Shown piece by piece: positions 17,478 through 25,742 of a DNA stretch of 64,000 nucleotides (positions are counted from its first letter, which is position 1; each line of letters starts with the position of its first letter). The notes beneath the pieces are model-generated. The model had not been told where the DNA came from and searched no databases. It saw only the letters and a program-made list of their open reading frames with translations. Source of the DNA: Chryseobacterium sp. KLBC 52 (GTDB lineage Bacteria > Bacteroidota > Bacteroidia > Flavobacteriales > Weeksellaceae). The stretch is from the NCBI RefSeq assembly GCF_003347605.1, contig NZ_QDFZ01000013.1, positions 8,314-72,313 of the forward strand, given 5' to 3'. The translations under genes were made by a program, and so were the position numbers.

Positions 17478-17506
17478 AACTTTGTCCATTTGGGCAAAGT
17501 TTTTTG
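17478..17506 (+). terminator. Terminator after the phosphate transporter gene
   Basis: Stem AACTTTGTCC / GGGCAAAGTT (one G-T pair) followed by six T. Confidence 0.8.
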
Positions 17507-17529
17507 TTTTATAAAGCCTTGAAAAATCG

Positions 17530-17537
17530 TATTTTTG
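17530..17537 (+). promoter_or_regulatory. -7 box of the polyprenyl synthetase gene
   Basis: TATTTTTG fits TAnnTTTG and lies 18 bp before the ATG at 17556. The nearest TTTG upstream is 23 bp away and inside the preceding terminator, so the -33 is uncertain. Confidence 0.5.
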
Positions 17538-17555
17538 TTCAAATTATAAGATTTT

Positions 17556-18527
17556 ATGGAATTTTTAGACAGATACCAGCAGATTGTTGCAGATGCCATC
17601 ACTAAATATACTTTTAAAGATAAACCTTCGGAGCTGTATGATCCGATGAATTATATTATTTCCCATGGTGGGAAACGTCTTCGTCCTATTATGGTGCTGA
17701 TGGCATGTGATATGTTCGGCGGAGATCTTAAACAGGCGATCAAACCGGCATTGGCTATCGAGTTTTTCCATAACTTCACCCTGATCCATGATGATATTAT
17801 GGACGAAGCTCCTTTAAGAAGAAACAAACCAACCATTCATACTTTACATGGTCTTAACGTAGGAATTCTTTCCGGAGACGGACTGATGCTGAAAGCGTAT
17901 AAGTTCTTTGAAGATCTTGAACCTGAAATTTTCAAAGCTTGTATCAGAATATTTACCCACACAGGGCTTTTGCTTTGTGAAGGGCAGCAGTATGATATCA
18001 ACTTTGAAACTCAGGAAAATGTTACTTTTGACGACTATATCAGAATGATTACCTATAAAACCGGAGTATTGAGTGCTTCTTCATTTGAAATCGGAGCCTT
18101 GATTGCAAGAGCTGATTTTAAAGATGCCAAAGCTATTTTCAACTTCGGAAAACATATCGGAATTGCCTTCCAGATTATGGATGATTATCTTGATGTATTC
18201 GGAGATCAGGCTCAGTTTGGTAAAAAACATGCAGGAGATATTTACGAAAACAAAAAAACCGTTTTGTATCTGTTAGCAAGAGAACATGCTACAGACGAAG
18301 AAAGAAAAGAACTGGACTACTGGTATTCTAAAAAGACTGAAAATGTTGATAAAGTATATGGAGTAGAAAAGATTTTCAGAAGAACAAAAGTGGATGAGAA
18401 AGCATTACGTCTGATTGAAAAGCATAATGAGATCGGACAAAGCTATCTTCAGAAAATTGATGTTCCGGAAGAAAAGAAAAAACCTTTTATCGAACTGGCA
18501 AATTATTTGTTGAGAAGAGAAAGTTAA
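17556..18527 (+). CDS. Trans-polyprenyl diphosphate synthase
   Basis: Adds isopentenyl diphosphate units to an allylic diphosphate. 323 residues. The first Asp-rich motif DDIMD is at 79-83 (HDDIMDEAPLRRN), the second, DDYLD, at 209-213 (FQIMDDYLDVFGD), and GGKRLRP at 38-44. The residues just before the first motif (FFHNFTLIH) resemble long- and medium-chain enzymes, but chain length cannot be fixed by eye. The product could be a menaquinone side chain or other polyprenyl lipid. Confidence 0.9.
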   Translation: MEFLDRYQQIVADAITKYTFKDKPSELYDPMNYIISHGGKRLRPIMVLMACDMFGGDLKQAIKPALAIEFFHNFTLIHDDIMDEAPLRRNKPTIHTLHGLNVGILSGDGLMLKAYKFFEDLEPEIFKACIRIFTHTGLLLCEGQQYDINFETQENVTFDDYIRMITYKTGVLSASSFEIGALIARADFKDAKAIFNFGKHIGIAFQIMDDYLDVFGDQAQFGKKHAGDIYENKKTVLYLLAREHATDEERKELDYWYSKKTENVDKVYGVEKIFRRTKVDEKALRLIEKHNEIGQSYLQKIDVPEEKKKPFIELANYLLRRES

Positions 18528-18530
18528 TAT

Positions 18531-18598
18531 AGGTAGCAGAGGGTAGGTAGCAGGTAATAGCAATTTACCCGCTACTTATTTTCTGCAGCCTAATCCTT
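18531..18598. repeat. Heptad-repeat pair (arms 18531-18565 and 18564-18598)
   Basis: First arm: AGGTAGC, AGAGGGT, AGGTAGC, AGGTAAT, AGCAATT. Second arm on the plus strand: TTTACCC, GCTACTT, ATTTTCT, GCAGCCT, AATCCTT, whose complements look like the first arm (AAGTAGC, GGGTAAA). It fills the spacer between two plus-strand genes. Confidence 0.75.
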
Positions 18599-18603
18599 AT
18601 ACA

Positions 18604-19554
18604 ATGAAATTCAGAACAGAAGTTGACATTCCCGCATCAGAAAAGAAGATTGAGATTGAAGATAAAATATTTTCAATAGGTTCATGTTTTGCCTCTGAGA
18701 TGACGGATTTACTCCAGGACGGGCAACTTCAGACTCTCAATAACCCTTTTGGGACTATTTTTAATCCTTTTTCTATCAATAATGCGGTCAACAGATTACA
18801 TGACTCTGCATTTTATGAAGAAGAGGAACTGATCACTTACAACGAAGAATATATTTCTCTGGACCATCACACCAGTTTTGATACCCGATATATTCATCAG
18901 ACCCTAGATAAGATTAACGGAGCTATTGAAGCGGGAAATGCCTTTCTTCAGGAAGCCGACTGGATCATCATCACCTACGGATCTTCATTTATCTATGAAT
19001 TTCTTCCCAAGAAAAAACTGGTGGCCAACTGTCACAAGATTCCACAAAAGTTTTTTGAGAAAAGACTGCTTTCCCATCAGGAATTAACAAGCTCGATTTA
19101 CCACACCATTCTGGATCTGAAAGACATTTGCAAAGAAGGAGTACAAATCCTGTTTACTGTGTCACCAGTAAGGCATACAAAAGATGGAATGGTAGAAAAT
19201 CAGTTGAGCAAATCCAAACTCATTACTGCTATTCACGAGTCTATTTCTATGTTTGAAGACTGCCATTATCTGCCTGTTTATGAGATTTTAATGGATGATC
19301 TCCGGGATTATCGTTTTTACAAGGAAGATATGATTCATCCAAGTACCCAAGCGGTTAATTATATTTTTGAGAAATTTGGAAAATCTTATTTTTCAGAAGA
19401 AACGCAGGATTTTATCAAAGAAAATTTTAAGATCGTTAAAGCTCTGGAACATAAAACCAGTGATAAGAAAGATCCGAAATTTATAGAATTCAGAGAAAAG
19501 CTGGATCAAAGAATTGAAATGCAGCGTAAAAAGGTAAAACATAAAATATTTTAA
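18604..19554 (+). CDS. GSCFA domain protein
   Basis: 316 residues. The family name motif is present as SIGSCFASEM (about 26-35), followed by NPFGTIFNPFSI (about 48-59). GSCFA proteins belong to an SGNH/GDSL-like esterase group of unknown substrate; the Ser/Gly/Cys motif, ITYGSSFIYEF and the late MIHPS (about 249-253) fit an SGNH-type triad. No signal peptide is seen, so it appears cytosolic. It directly abuts the DUF4269 gene and forms a unit with that gene and tatD. Confidence 0.88.
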   Translation: MKFRTEVDIPASEKKIEIEDKIFSIGSCFASEMTDLLQDGQLQTLNNPFGTIFNPFSINNAVNRLHDSAFYEEEELITYNEEYISLDHHTSFDTRYIHQTLDKINGAIEAGNAFLQEADWIIITYGSSFIYEFLPKKKLVANCHKIPQKFFEKRLLSHQELTSSIYHTILDLKDICKEGVQILFTVSPVRHTKDGMVENQLSKSKLITAIHESISMFEDCHYLPVYEILMDDLRDYRFYKEDMIHPSTQAVNYIFEKFGKSYFSEETQDFIKENFKIVKALEHKTSDKKDPKFIEFREKLDQRIEMQRKKVKHKIF

Positions 19555-20085
19555 ATGCTTGATTTCACCAGAATTGATTATCTGAAAGATGGGAATGAAA
19601 GACAGAAAAAAGCGTACGAAATTCTTACAAAGTATCGTGTTTTCGGAAAATTGAAGGATTATTCCCCAATTTTAGCTGGAACTGTTCCTATTGAGATTGA
19701 TATCAAAGGAAGCGATCTGGATCTTATTTTCGAAGTGGATTTACAATATGAACAGGATTTTTTGGATGATTTACTATTTTGTCAGCTTATTCCTCACCAT
19801 GTAGAAGTAGAATATCCTATTGTAAACGGAGAGAAATGCATTACATTAAATTTTATGCTGGACGGGTTTCCTATTGAGATTTTTGGACAGAATAAGCCTA
19901 CAACAGAGCAGAATGCATACCTTCATATGATTGCTGAATACAAAATATTACAGGAAAAAGGAGAAAAATTTAAACAGAAAATAATAGAACTTAAAAAAAA
20001 GGGAATAAAAACAGAACCCGCTTTCGGACTATTGCTGGGACTTGAAAACCCTTACGAAGATCTATTGAAATTTTACATAAAATGA
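19555..20085 (+). CDS. DUF4269 family protein, nucleotidyltransferase-like
   Basis: 176 residues. AGTVPIEIDIKGSDLDLIFEV (about 42-62) is typical of DUF4269 and recalls the G-S-D-x-D core of the nucleotidyltransferase fold. A further acidic residue in the segment after HHVEVEYPIVNGEKCITLNFM could complete a metal site. Substrate unknown. It starts directly after the GSCFA stop codon (0-bp gap) and overlaps tatD by 4 bp, so the three are translationally coupled. Confidence 0.75.
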   Translation: MLDFTRIDYLKDGNERQKKAYEILTKYRVFGKLKDYSPILAGTVPIEIDIKGSDLDLIFEVDLQYEQDFLDDLLFCQLIPHHVEVEYPIVNGEKCITLNFMLDGFPIEIFGQNKPTTEQNAYLHMIAEYKILQEKGEKFKQKIIELKKKGIKTEPAFGLLLGLENPYEDLLKFYIK

Positions 20086-20846
20086 TTGATACACATACAC
20101 ATCTATACGCAGAAGAATTTGATGAAGACAGAAAAGAAGCCATTCAGAGAGCTTTAGATAAAGGGATTACAGAATTTTATCTTCCTGCTATCGATTCTGA
20201 ATCGCATGAGAAAATGCTGCAGCTGGAAACAGAATATCCGGGACAGATTTTTTCAATGATGGGATTACATCCTTGTTATGTAAAACCTGAATCATGGGAA
20301 AAAGAACTTGAAATCGTAAAAAATTATCTTGATCAGAGACATTTTCCGGCAATAGGAGAGATCGGAATTGATCTATATTGGGATAAAACAACACTTGATA
20401 TTCAGGTAAAAGCCTTTGAACAGCAGATTGACTGGGCGATAGAAAAAGATCTTCCGATTGTGATCCATACAAGAGAAAGTTTTGATGAAACGTTTGACGT
20501 ATTGGAAAGAAAAAAACATCCTAAATTAAGAGGAATCTTTCATTGTTTTTCAGGAAATCTGGAACAGGCACAGCACGCTATTGATCTTAATTTTATTTTA
20601 GGAATCGGTGGGGTAGTGACCTTTAAAAATGGGAAAATAGACCAGTTTCTGAACGAAATTCCTTTGGATAAAATTGTTCTGGAAACAGATTCTCCTTATC
20701 TGGCTCCGGTTCCGCACAGAGGAAAAAGAAATGAAAGCTCCTATCTTGATCTGGTGGCCGGAAAACTGGTGAATATCTATGGAAAAGATTTTTCTGAGAT
20801 AGACCGCATCACGACAGAAAATGCAAAGAAACTTTTTAAATTATAA
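20082..20846 (+). CDS. TatD family hydrolase
   Basis: 254-residue metal-dependent hydrolase, probably a 3'-5' exonuclease or DNase on damaged DNA, as described for E. coli TatD. Metal ligands: DTHTH (residues 3-7), EIGID (about 86-90), IHTRE, FHCFSG and ETDSPYLAP (about 205-213). Starts with ATGA overlap on the DUF4269 gene. It ends before a hairpin at 20871. Confidence 0.92.
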   Translation: MIDTHTHLYAEEFDEDRKEAIQRALDKGITEFYLPAIDSESHEKMLQLETEYPGQIFSMMGLHPCYVKPESWEKELEIVKNYLDQRHFPAIGEIGIDLYWDKTTLDIQVKAFEQQIDWAIEKDLPIVIHTRESFDETFDVLERKKHPKLRGIFHCFSGNLEQAQHAIDLNFILGIGGVVTFKNGKIDQFLNEIPLDKIVLETDSPYLAPVPHRGKRNESSYLDLVAGKLVNIYGKDFSEIDRITTENAKKLFKL

Positions 20847-20870
20847 AGTTCTGAGCTTTAAGATAAATAG

Positions 20871-20898
20871 AAACCCTTTTCGTTTTTGAAAAGGGTTT
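20871..20898. terminator. Bidirectional terminator between tatD and rhlE-like gene
   Basis: Stem AAACCCTTTT / AAAAGGGTTT with loop CGTTTTTG, between convergent genes. T-rich flanks on both strands allow it to work in both directions. Confidence 0.8.
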
Positions 20899-20903
20899 CG
20901 TTT

Positions 20904-22211
20904 TTATTTCTTTCTGGTGAAATTCTTATTCTTAGGTTTTTTAAATCCTACTGAAGCTCCCGCTGCAGGCTTTTTACGGTTGTTATTCGATCTTGAATTA
21001 TTACCGCTACCTGTTGTTTTGGGCTTCCCACCCCCTGCAGGAACAGGTTTGTTATTCGAATCCCTTTTCTGGGCAACAAGATCATCAGTATGGAAAGGAT
21101 GATCCTTGATCACAGGAATTTTCTTTCCAATTAGTTTTTCAGTATTCTTTAAGTTCAAAAGATCAAGTCCGTCTACAAAAGAGATGGAATTACCTTCAGC
21201 TCCGGCTCTTCCTGTTCTTCCGATTCTGTGTACATAGGTTTCAGAAACATCAGAAAGCTCAAAATTGATCACGAATTTCAGTTCGTCAATATCAATTCCT
21301 CTTGCTGCAATATCTGTCGCTACAAGAACCCTTGTTTTTCCGGATTTAAAATTGTTCAGGGCATTTTGTCTTGCATTCTGAGATTTATTACCGTGAATTG
21401 CTTCTGCTGAGATATTATCCTTCTGAAGTTTTCTTGAAATCTTATCTGCACCGTGCTTCGTTCTGGCGAAAACCAATACAGAGTCTGAAATGTCATTTTG
21501 CAGAATATGAGACAGCAAATTCAGTTTGTTGTCTTTTTCTACAAAGTATACAGATTGTTTGATGGTATCTGCGGTAGAAGAAACGGGTGTTACCTCTACT
21601 TTCACAGGATTGTTCAGAATAGAATTGGCCAGCTTTTGAATCTCACCAGGCATTGTTGCCGAGAAAAATAAAGTCTGTCTTCTCTGAGGTAAGAGCTTAA
21701 TGATTCTTTTTACATCATGTACGAATCCCATATCCAGCATTCTGTCTGCTTCATCGAGAACGAAAATCTCCAGGTTTTTCAGACTGATGATTCCCTGAGC
21801 AATAAAGTCCAGAAGTCTTCCCGGAGTTGCTACCAGAATATCAACACCCTTTCTCAAAGCTGCCTCTTGATTTCCTTGTTTTACTCCTCCGAAAATAACA
21901 AGTTGCTTTAAAGGAAGATATTTACCGTAAGCATTAATATTTTCCTCAATCTGAATAGCCAGTTCTCTGGTTGGAGTAAGGATTAACGCTTTTATATGTT
22001 TATTGGGAATTTTATTTTTGGATAAATTCTGTAGGATAGGGATGGAAAAAGCTGCTGTCTTTCCTGTTCCTGTTTGTGCACAACCTAAAAAGTCTCTGCC
22101 TTCCAGAATATCAGGAATAGATCTTTCCTGGATAGGAGTAGGAGTCGTGTATCCCTGCTCCTGGATTGCTTTTGCAATAGGTTCTATTAAGTTTAAGTCT
22201 GTAAAATTCAA
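20904..22211 (-). CDS. DEAD-box RNA helicase, RhlE-like
   Basis: 435 residues. Helicase core with AQTGTGKT (about 45-52), PTREL, ATPGR, DEAD (about 153-156), [14 protein letters not shown] and [10 protein letters not shown]. The C-terminal tail (about 370-435) is rich in Lys, Asn, Gly and Pro and looks disordered, a common RhlE trait. Probably acts in ribosome assembly or RNA remodelling. A -7 box (TACCTTTG, 22269-22276) lies upstream, and the leader between it and the ATG holds an imperfect inverted repeat (22239-22260). Confidence 0.92.
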   Translation of the reverse strand: MNFTDLNLIEPIAKAIQEQGYTTPTPIQERSIPDILEGRDFLGCAQTGTGKTAAFSIPILQNLSKNKIPNKHIKALILTPTRELAIQIEENINAYGKYLPLKQLVIFGGVKQGNQEAALRKGVDILVATPGRLLDFIAQGIISLKNLEIFVLDEADRMLDMGFVHDVKRIIKLLPQRRQTLFFSATMPGEIQKLANSILNNPVKVEVTPVSSTADTIKQSVYFVEKDNKLNLLSHILQNDISDSVLVFARTKHGADKISRKLQKDNISAEAIHGNKSQNARQNALNNFKSGKTRVLVATDIAARGIDIDELKFVINFELSDVSETYVHRIGRTGRAGAEGNSISFVDGLDLLNLKNTEKLIGKKIPVIKDHPFHTDDLVAQKRDSNNKPVPAGGGKPKTTGSGNNSRSNNNRKKPAAGASVGFKKPKNKNFTRKK

Positions 22212-22268
22212 ATGAATTATTTTAAAATTTAAATAAAAATTCCTTCAGTCTGAAAGAATTACATTCTG

Positions 22269-22276
22269 CAAAGGTA
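22269..22276 (-). promoter_or_regulatory. -7 box of the RhlE-like helicase gene
   Basis: On the minus strand TACCTTTG fits TAnnTTTG, about 58 bp before the start codon. No clear -33. Confidence 0.5.
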
Positions 22277-22346
22277 GTTTAAAAAAAATTAAGATATCCT
22301 TTTAGTATTTTAGGTTTTTATAAAGATCCTGCTAAGGATATAAAAT

Positions 22347-22379
22347 AAAATGACCACCCGTATATGAGCAGTCATTTTA
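22347..22379 (-). terminator. Terminator after the beta-barrel gene
   Basis: AAAATGAC / GTCATTTTA arms around a 16-nt loop, 20 bp after the stop codon at 22399, with T-rich sequence on the minus-strand exit side. Confidence 0.6.
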
Positions 22380-22398
22380 TTGATGTAAAAACTAATGT

Positions 22399-23037
22399 TT
22401 ATTTAAATCTATATCCTACACCAGCCTGAAGAAATCCAATTTTAGTAGGAACAGCATTGCTTTTATTCATTTCTATAAAATTGAAATTGTATCTGGCGTC
22501 AACAAAAAACTTTTGATTAATCTTATATTCTGCACCCAGAAAAGGAAATAAATTCAAGGTTTTTAAAGATTCGTAATTGTGGGTTTCAGCCTCATCAAAA
22601 ACAGTATTCATTTTTACTTTGGATGATATATTAAATCCTAAGTTCATCCCTACAGAAGCAGAAAGCTCTGGAACAATATAATATTTTACTGAAATGGGAA
22701 CCTGTATCTGGTTGAATTTGTAATTAAAGTGCATATCACCCACGTCTACCACTTCATTGCCTACCAACTCATACCAGGGATAAGCGTCTTTACCACCCAA
22801 TTGAGTGTATAGTAATTCAGCCTGTAAGCCAAATTTAGAAGATAAAGGCTGCTCTGCTGCAATACCTAAATAAAAATAGGATTTTGAATCCAGCCCGGTT
22901 CCAAAAAACTTCATATTGGATAATGAATATCCTCCCTTTACGCCAAAGCTCATAGATGCTTGATCTTTTGTGTTTTCTTGTGCATTAAATATTGCTGAGA
23001 AAGCAAATACTGTGATAAAGAAAATGTTCTTCTTCAT
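22399..23037 (-). CDS. PorT-like outer-membrane beta-barrel protein
   Basis: 212 residues with a signal peptide (MKKNIFFITVFAFSAIFNAQ) and alternating amphipathic strands ending in a C-terminal aromatic/basic pair (GVGYRFK), as in eight-stranded outer-membrane barrels. The N-terminal GVKGGYSLSNMKFFG (about 32-46) is typical of the OMP_b-brl_2 (PorT) group in Bacteroidota. Function unknown. A promoter-like box and a terminator-like hairpin both lie upstream (23076-23112). Confidence 0.85.
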   Translation of the reverse strand: MKKNIFFITVFAFSAIFNAQENTKDQASMSFGVKGGYSLSNMKFFGTGLDSKSYFYLGIAAEQPLSSKFGLQAELLYTQLGGKDAYPWYELVGNEVVDVGDMHFNYKFNQIQVPISVKYYIVPELSASVGMNLGFNISSKVKMNTVFDEAETHNYESLKTLNLFPFLGAEYKINQKFFVDARYNFNFIEMNKSNAVPTKIGFLQAGVGYRFK

Positions 23038-23075
23038 ATTTATTTTTAAATGATTAAAAGTTTTTAAAAAAAAAT

Positions 23076-23097
23076 AATTCCTCCAAACGAAGGAATT
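23076..23097 (-). terminator. Terminator-like hairpin downstream of DUF6438 gene, upstream of barrel gene
   Basis: On the minus strand: AATTCCTTC-GTTT-GGAGGAATT followed by a T9 run. It is placed as the terminator of the DUF6438 gene. The -7 box at 23105-23112 lies before it, so it could also act as an attenuator for the barrel gene. Confidence 0.75.
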
Positions 23098-23104
23098 ACT
23101 GTTA

Positions 23105-23112
23105 CAAAGATA
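23105..23112 (-). promoter_or_regulatory. -7 box upstream of the beta-barrel gene
   Basis: Minus-strand TATCTTTG, an exact TAnnTTTG match, 68 bp before the start codon and upstream of the hairpin at 23076-23097. Confidence 0.5.
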
Positions 23113-23132
23113 ATTTAAATATTTTAGTGAAT

Positions 23133-23624
23133 CTATTTCACTTTATTCCATTGTTGATTCTTTCTTAAGTTTTCAAAAAACTGATACACTTCCGAAAGCT
23201 TTTCACTTCCACGTTTTCCATAGTCTTCCACATTTTTTGAAGTTCCGTCAGCGAATTTGATTCTTAAATAAGACGTTGGAAGATCGGTGATATTGTGCTC
23301 ACCGTATTTATCATTCAAACTTTTTATATTTAAGCCATCAAGTAAACTGATTAATTTATTGTAATCTTCTTCTTTAATGGTTCCTTTAAAAGTTCCTTCA
23401 CGTGGCTTTGAAAACTCATCCTTCGAAGGTTTATCATTAAAATTAAAGTGCTCCGCTTCAAAGACTGCAGTTCTGTCTGGATTGACTGTCATTTTAAAAA
23501 CTGGACAGAATCCAAAGCATGGAGTTGCTTCATATTCGATGGCAGCATATTTTGAATTCACTTTTTGAGAAGTTGTACAGGATGTTAAAAATACAAATGC
23601 ACAAATGGCTAGCAAATATTTCAT
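23133..23624 (-). CDS. DUF6438 lipoprotein
   Basis: 163 residues with a lipoprotein signal (VFLTSC, Cys16). The mature part has the DUF6438 hallmark PCFGFCPVF with Cys36 and Cys40, followed by FKMTVNPDRTAVFEAE. Function unknown; the paired cysteines could form a disulfide. Flanked by spacers with repeats. No operon partner is evident. Confidence 0.8.
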   Translation of the reverse strand: MKYLLAICAFVFLTSCTTSQKVNSKYAAIEYEATPCFGFCPVFKMTVNPDRTAVFEAEHFNFNDKPSKDEFSKPREGTFKGTIKEEDYNKLISLLDGLNIKSLNDKYGEHNITDLPTSYLRIKFADGTSKNVEDYGKRGSEKLSEVYQFFENLRKNQQWNKVK

Positions 23625-23733
23625 AGTTTTTTTAATTTGAAAGGATCTCCCAATAATTGTTCCAAAAGATAAAACCTTTCTTTGTTTTTATGTTAAATAT
23701 AAAATGAAAAATCTATTTAAACCTTATTTTTTG

Positions 23734-23848
23734 AACCATTAAGATTTAATAAGAGTTTAAGAGTATTAAGGTAAGCTTCGCTTTGTGCTTAATAATCAGA
23801 ATGATTCATCTTAACTATTCTTTATTTCCTACATCCTTCTTAATGGTT
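23734..23848. repeat. Dispersed ~115-bp element with terminal inverted repeats, copy B
   Basis: Perfect 11-bp terminal inverted repeats AACCATTAAGA / TCTTAATGGTT. The interior has AAGAGTATTAAGG, AAGCTTCGCTTT and GAATGATTCATCTTAAC, shared with copy A at 8676-8791. No coding capacity. It occupies most of the 338-bp spacer between the DUF6438 gene and obgE. Confidence 0.75.
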
Positions 23849-23885
23849 TAAAATATTGAGTGGAAGAAATTGTATAAATAAAAAC

Positions 23886-23908
23886 AGCCTCAGAGAAAAT
23901 CTGAGGCT
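23886..23908 (-). terminator. Terminator after obgE
   Basis: Perfect 9-bp stem AGCCTCAGA / TCTGAGGCT with GAAAA loop; on the minus strand it is followed by T5. Confidence 0.85.
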
Positions 23909-23962
23909 ATTTTTTATGATGCAGTTCTATTTTCAAAATAAAACTGATGAATCAATGCATTT

Positions 23963-24946
23963 TTATCCGTGCAATTGTTTCCAGATCGCATCTTTCAGCT
24001 CCATAAGACCTTCTCCGGTAACTCCTGAGAAGAATAAAGGCTGTTTGTTTTCCGGGAACTCTGCAGCGATTTCCTTTTTCAGTTCATCATCCAGAAGATC
24101 AGATTTTGAAACGGAAACAATGAAATCTTTATCCAGTAATTCTGGGTTATATTCTTTCAATTCATTTTCAAGAATTTTAAACTCCTGGAAATGATTTTCA
24201 GAATCAGCAGGAATTAAGAATAAAAGGATAGAGTTTCTTTCGATATGTCTCAGGAACCTGTGTCCTAAGCCTTTTCCTTCTGCTGCTCCTTCAATAATTC
24301 CCGGGATATCAGCCATTACAAATGATTTGTAATTTCTGTAATCTACAATTCCAAGGTTAGGAGTCAATGTGGTAAAAGCGTAGTTGGCAATTTTTGGTTT
24401 TGCCGCAGAAACAGAGGCTAAAAGTGTAGATTTTCCAGCATTTGGAAATCCAACAAGTCCTACATCGGCCAAGATTTTAAGTTCGAAAACCACATAGCCT
24501 TCTTCACCATCCATTCCAGGCTGAGCATATCTTGGAGTCTGGTTGGTAGAGGATTTGAAATGTTCGTTTCCTTTTCCACCTTTTCCTCCCTGCATCAAAA
24601 TGATTTCCTGCTTATCTTCAAGGATTTCTCCAATAATTTCACCTTCTTCATTTTTAGCGATAGTCCCGATAGGAACATCAATATAAATATCAGAACCGTC
24701 AGCTCCTGTCAGCTGGTTTTTCGCTCCGTTTTCACCTCGTTCTGCTTTTATGTGACGGGTGTATCGGAGTGGAAGCAAAGTCCATTCATTAGCATTTCCT
24801 CTCATGATGACGTGTCCGCCACGACCTCCGTCGCCACCGTCAGGACCACCTTTAGGGATATACTTTTCACGGCGAAGGTGGGCAGAACCAGCACCTCCGT
24901 GTCCGCTTTTACAATGGATCTTTACGTAATCTACAAAGTTAGACAT
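23963..24946 (-). CDS. obgE: GTPase ObgE/CgtA
   Basis: Essential GTPase linked to 50S assembly and stress control. 327 residues: glycine-rich Obg fold (1-158; [12 protein letters not shown]), then the G domain with G1 GFPNAGKST (about 164-172), G3 DIPGIIEGA and G4 SKSDL. The C-terminal TGS/OCT extension found in some Obg proteins is absent, as in many Gram-negative relatives. It follows adk and hpt on the same strand (nucleotide-related operon). Confidence 0.95.
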   Translation of the reverse strand: MSNFVDYVKIHCKSGHGGAGSAHLRREKYIPKGGPDGGDGGRGGHVIMRGNANEWTLLPLRYTRHIKAERGENGAKNQLTGADGSDIYIDVPIGTIAKNEEGEIIGEILEDKQEIILMQGGKGGKGNEHFKSSTNQTPRYAQPGMDGEEGYVVFELKILADVGLVGFPNAGKSTLLASVSAAKPKIANYAFTTLTPNLGIVDYRNYKSFVMADIPGIIEGAAEGKGLGHRFLRHIERNSILLFLIPADSENHFQEFKILENELKEYNPELLDKDFIVSVSKSDLLDDELKKEIAAEFPENKQPLFFSGVTGEGLMELKDAIWKQLHG

Positions 24947-24950
24947 ATAG

Positions 24951-25008
24951 TTTGTGTTGCGAGTTGCAGGCTACGGGAGGAAATTTTCTATCCCGCACCC
25001 GTATCCCG
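24951..25008. repeat. Heptad-repeat pair (arms 24951-24985 and 24989-25008)
   Basis: First arm: TTTGTGT, TGCGAGT, TGCAGGC, TACGGGA. Second arm: TATCCCG, CACCCG (one base short), TATCCCG, complementary in type to GGGATAC units. Lies between the adk stop codon and the obgE start. Confidence 0.7.
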
Positions 25009-25009
25009 A

Positions 25010-25588
25010 TTATTTAATTTTCTCTACCTCAGCGAAAAGTTTTTGGGAAATCTCATCAATTTCTCCAACACCGTTTACCTCTACATATTTACCCTGCTGC
25101 TTATAAAGCTCGGCAACTTCTGCTGTTTTGGTATAATATTCTTTAATTCTGTTTTCGATGATCTCTACATTGCTGTCGTCTGATCTTCCGCTGGTTTCAC
25201 CTCTTTTCAAAAGTCTTTCAACCAAAATTTTGTCCTCTACTACCAATGAAAGACAGATGTCAATCTCGTCATTCAGTACTTCTTTAACGATCGTTTCCAA
25301 AGCTTCTGTCTGTGCAGTGGTTCTTGGATATCCGTCAAAAATAAAACCGTTGGTATCAGTAGGTTTTTTGATCTCGTCGATCAGCATATCTGTTGTTACC
25401 TGATCCGGAACCAGTTCTCCCTTATCGATATATGACTTAGCCAGTTTTCCAAGTTCAGTGTCATTTTTCATATTGTATCTGAAAAGATCACCCGTTGAAA
25501 CCTGTTTTAAATTGAATTTCTCGATTAGATTCTGAGCTTGTGTTCCTTTTCCACTTCCTGGAGGGCCGAACAGAACAATGTTTATCAT
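25010..25588 (-). CDS. adk: Adenylate kinase
   Basis: Catalyses ATP + AMP to 2 ADP. 192 residues: P-loop GPPGSGKGTQ (residues 8-17), AMP-binding STGDLFR and GYPRTTAQ, and RLLKRGETSGRSDD (LID region). The LID is the short type without a Zn-binding Cys cluster. Sits between hpt and obgE. Confidence 0.95.
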   Translation of the reverse strand: MINIVLFGPPGSGKGTQAQNLIEKFNLKQVSTGDLFRYNMKNDTELGKLAKSYIDKGELVPDQVTTDMLIDEIKKPTDTNGFIFDGYPRTTAQTEALETIVKEVLNDEIDICLSLVVEDKILVERLLKRGETSGRSDDSNVEIIENRIKEYYTKTAEVAELYKQQGKYVEVNGVGEIDEISQKLFAEVEKIK

Positions 25589-25618
25589 AATGTTGATACG
25601 CTTCCAGCAATGGGCATT

Positions 25619-25742
25619 TTGCTTCTGGCTCGTGGCTTTTGGCGGCTTGCTTTTTTGCTTTCAGCTTTTTTAAGTTATTATTAAATTTATTTCTTTATAT
25701 AATTTTAAGCTAAAAGCTATCAGCTAATAGCCAACAGCATTT
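25619..25742. repeat. Heptad-repeat pair (arms 25619-25653 and 25708-25742)
   Basis: First arm, five 7-mers: TTGCTTC, TGGCTCG, TGGCTTT, TGGCGGC, TTGCTTT. Second arm: AGCTAAA, AGCTATC, AGCTAAT, AGCCAAC, AGCATTT, in opposite orientation (complements TTTTAGC, TGATAGC, TATTAGC, TGTTGGC). The arms are separated by 54 bp of AT-rich DNA and could form an imperfect stem. Lies between the hpt stop codon and the adk start. Confidence 0.85.
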
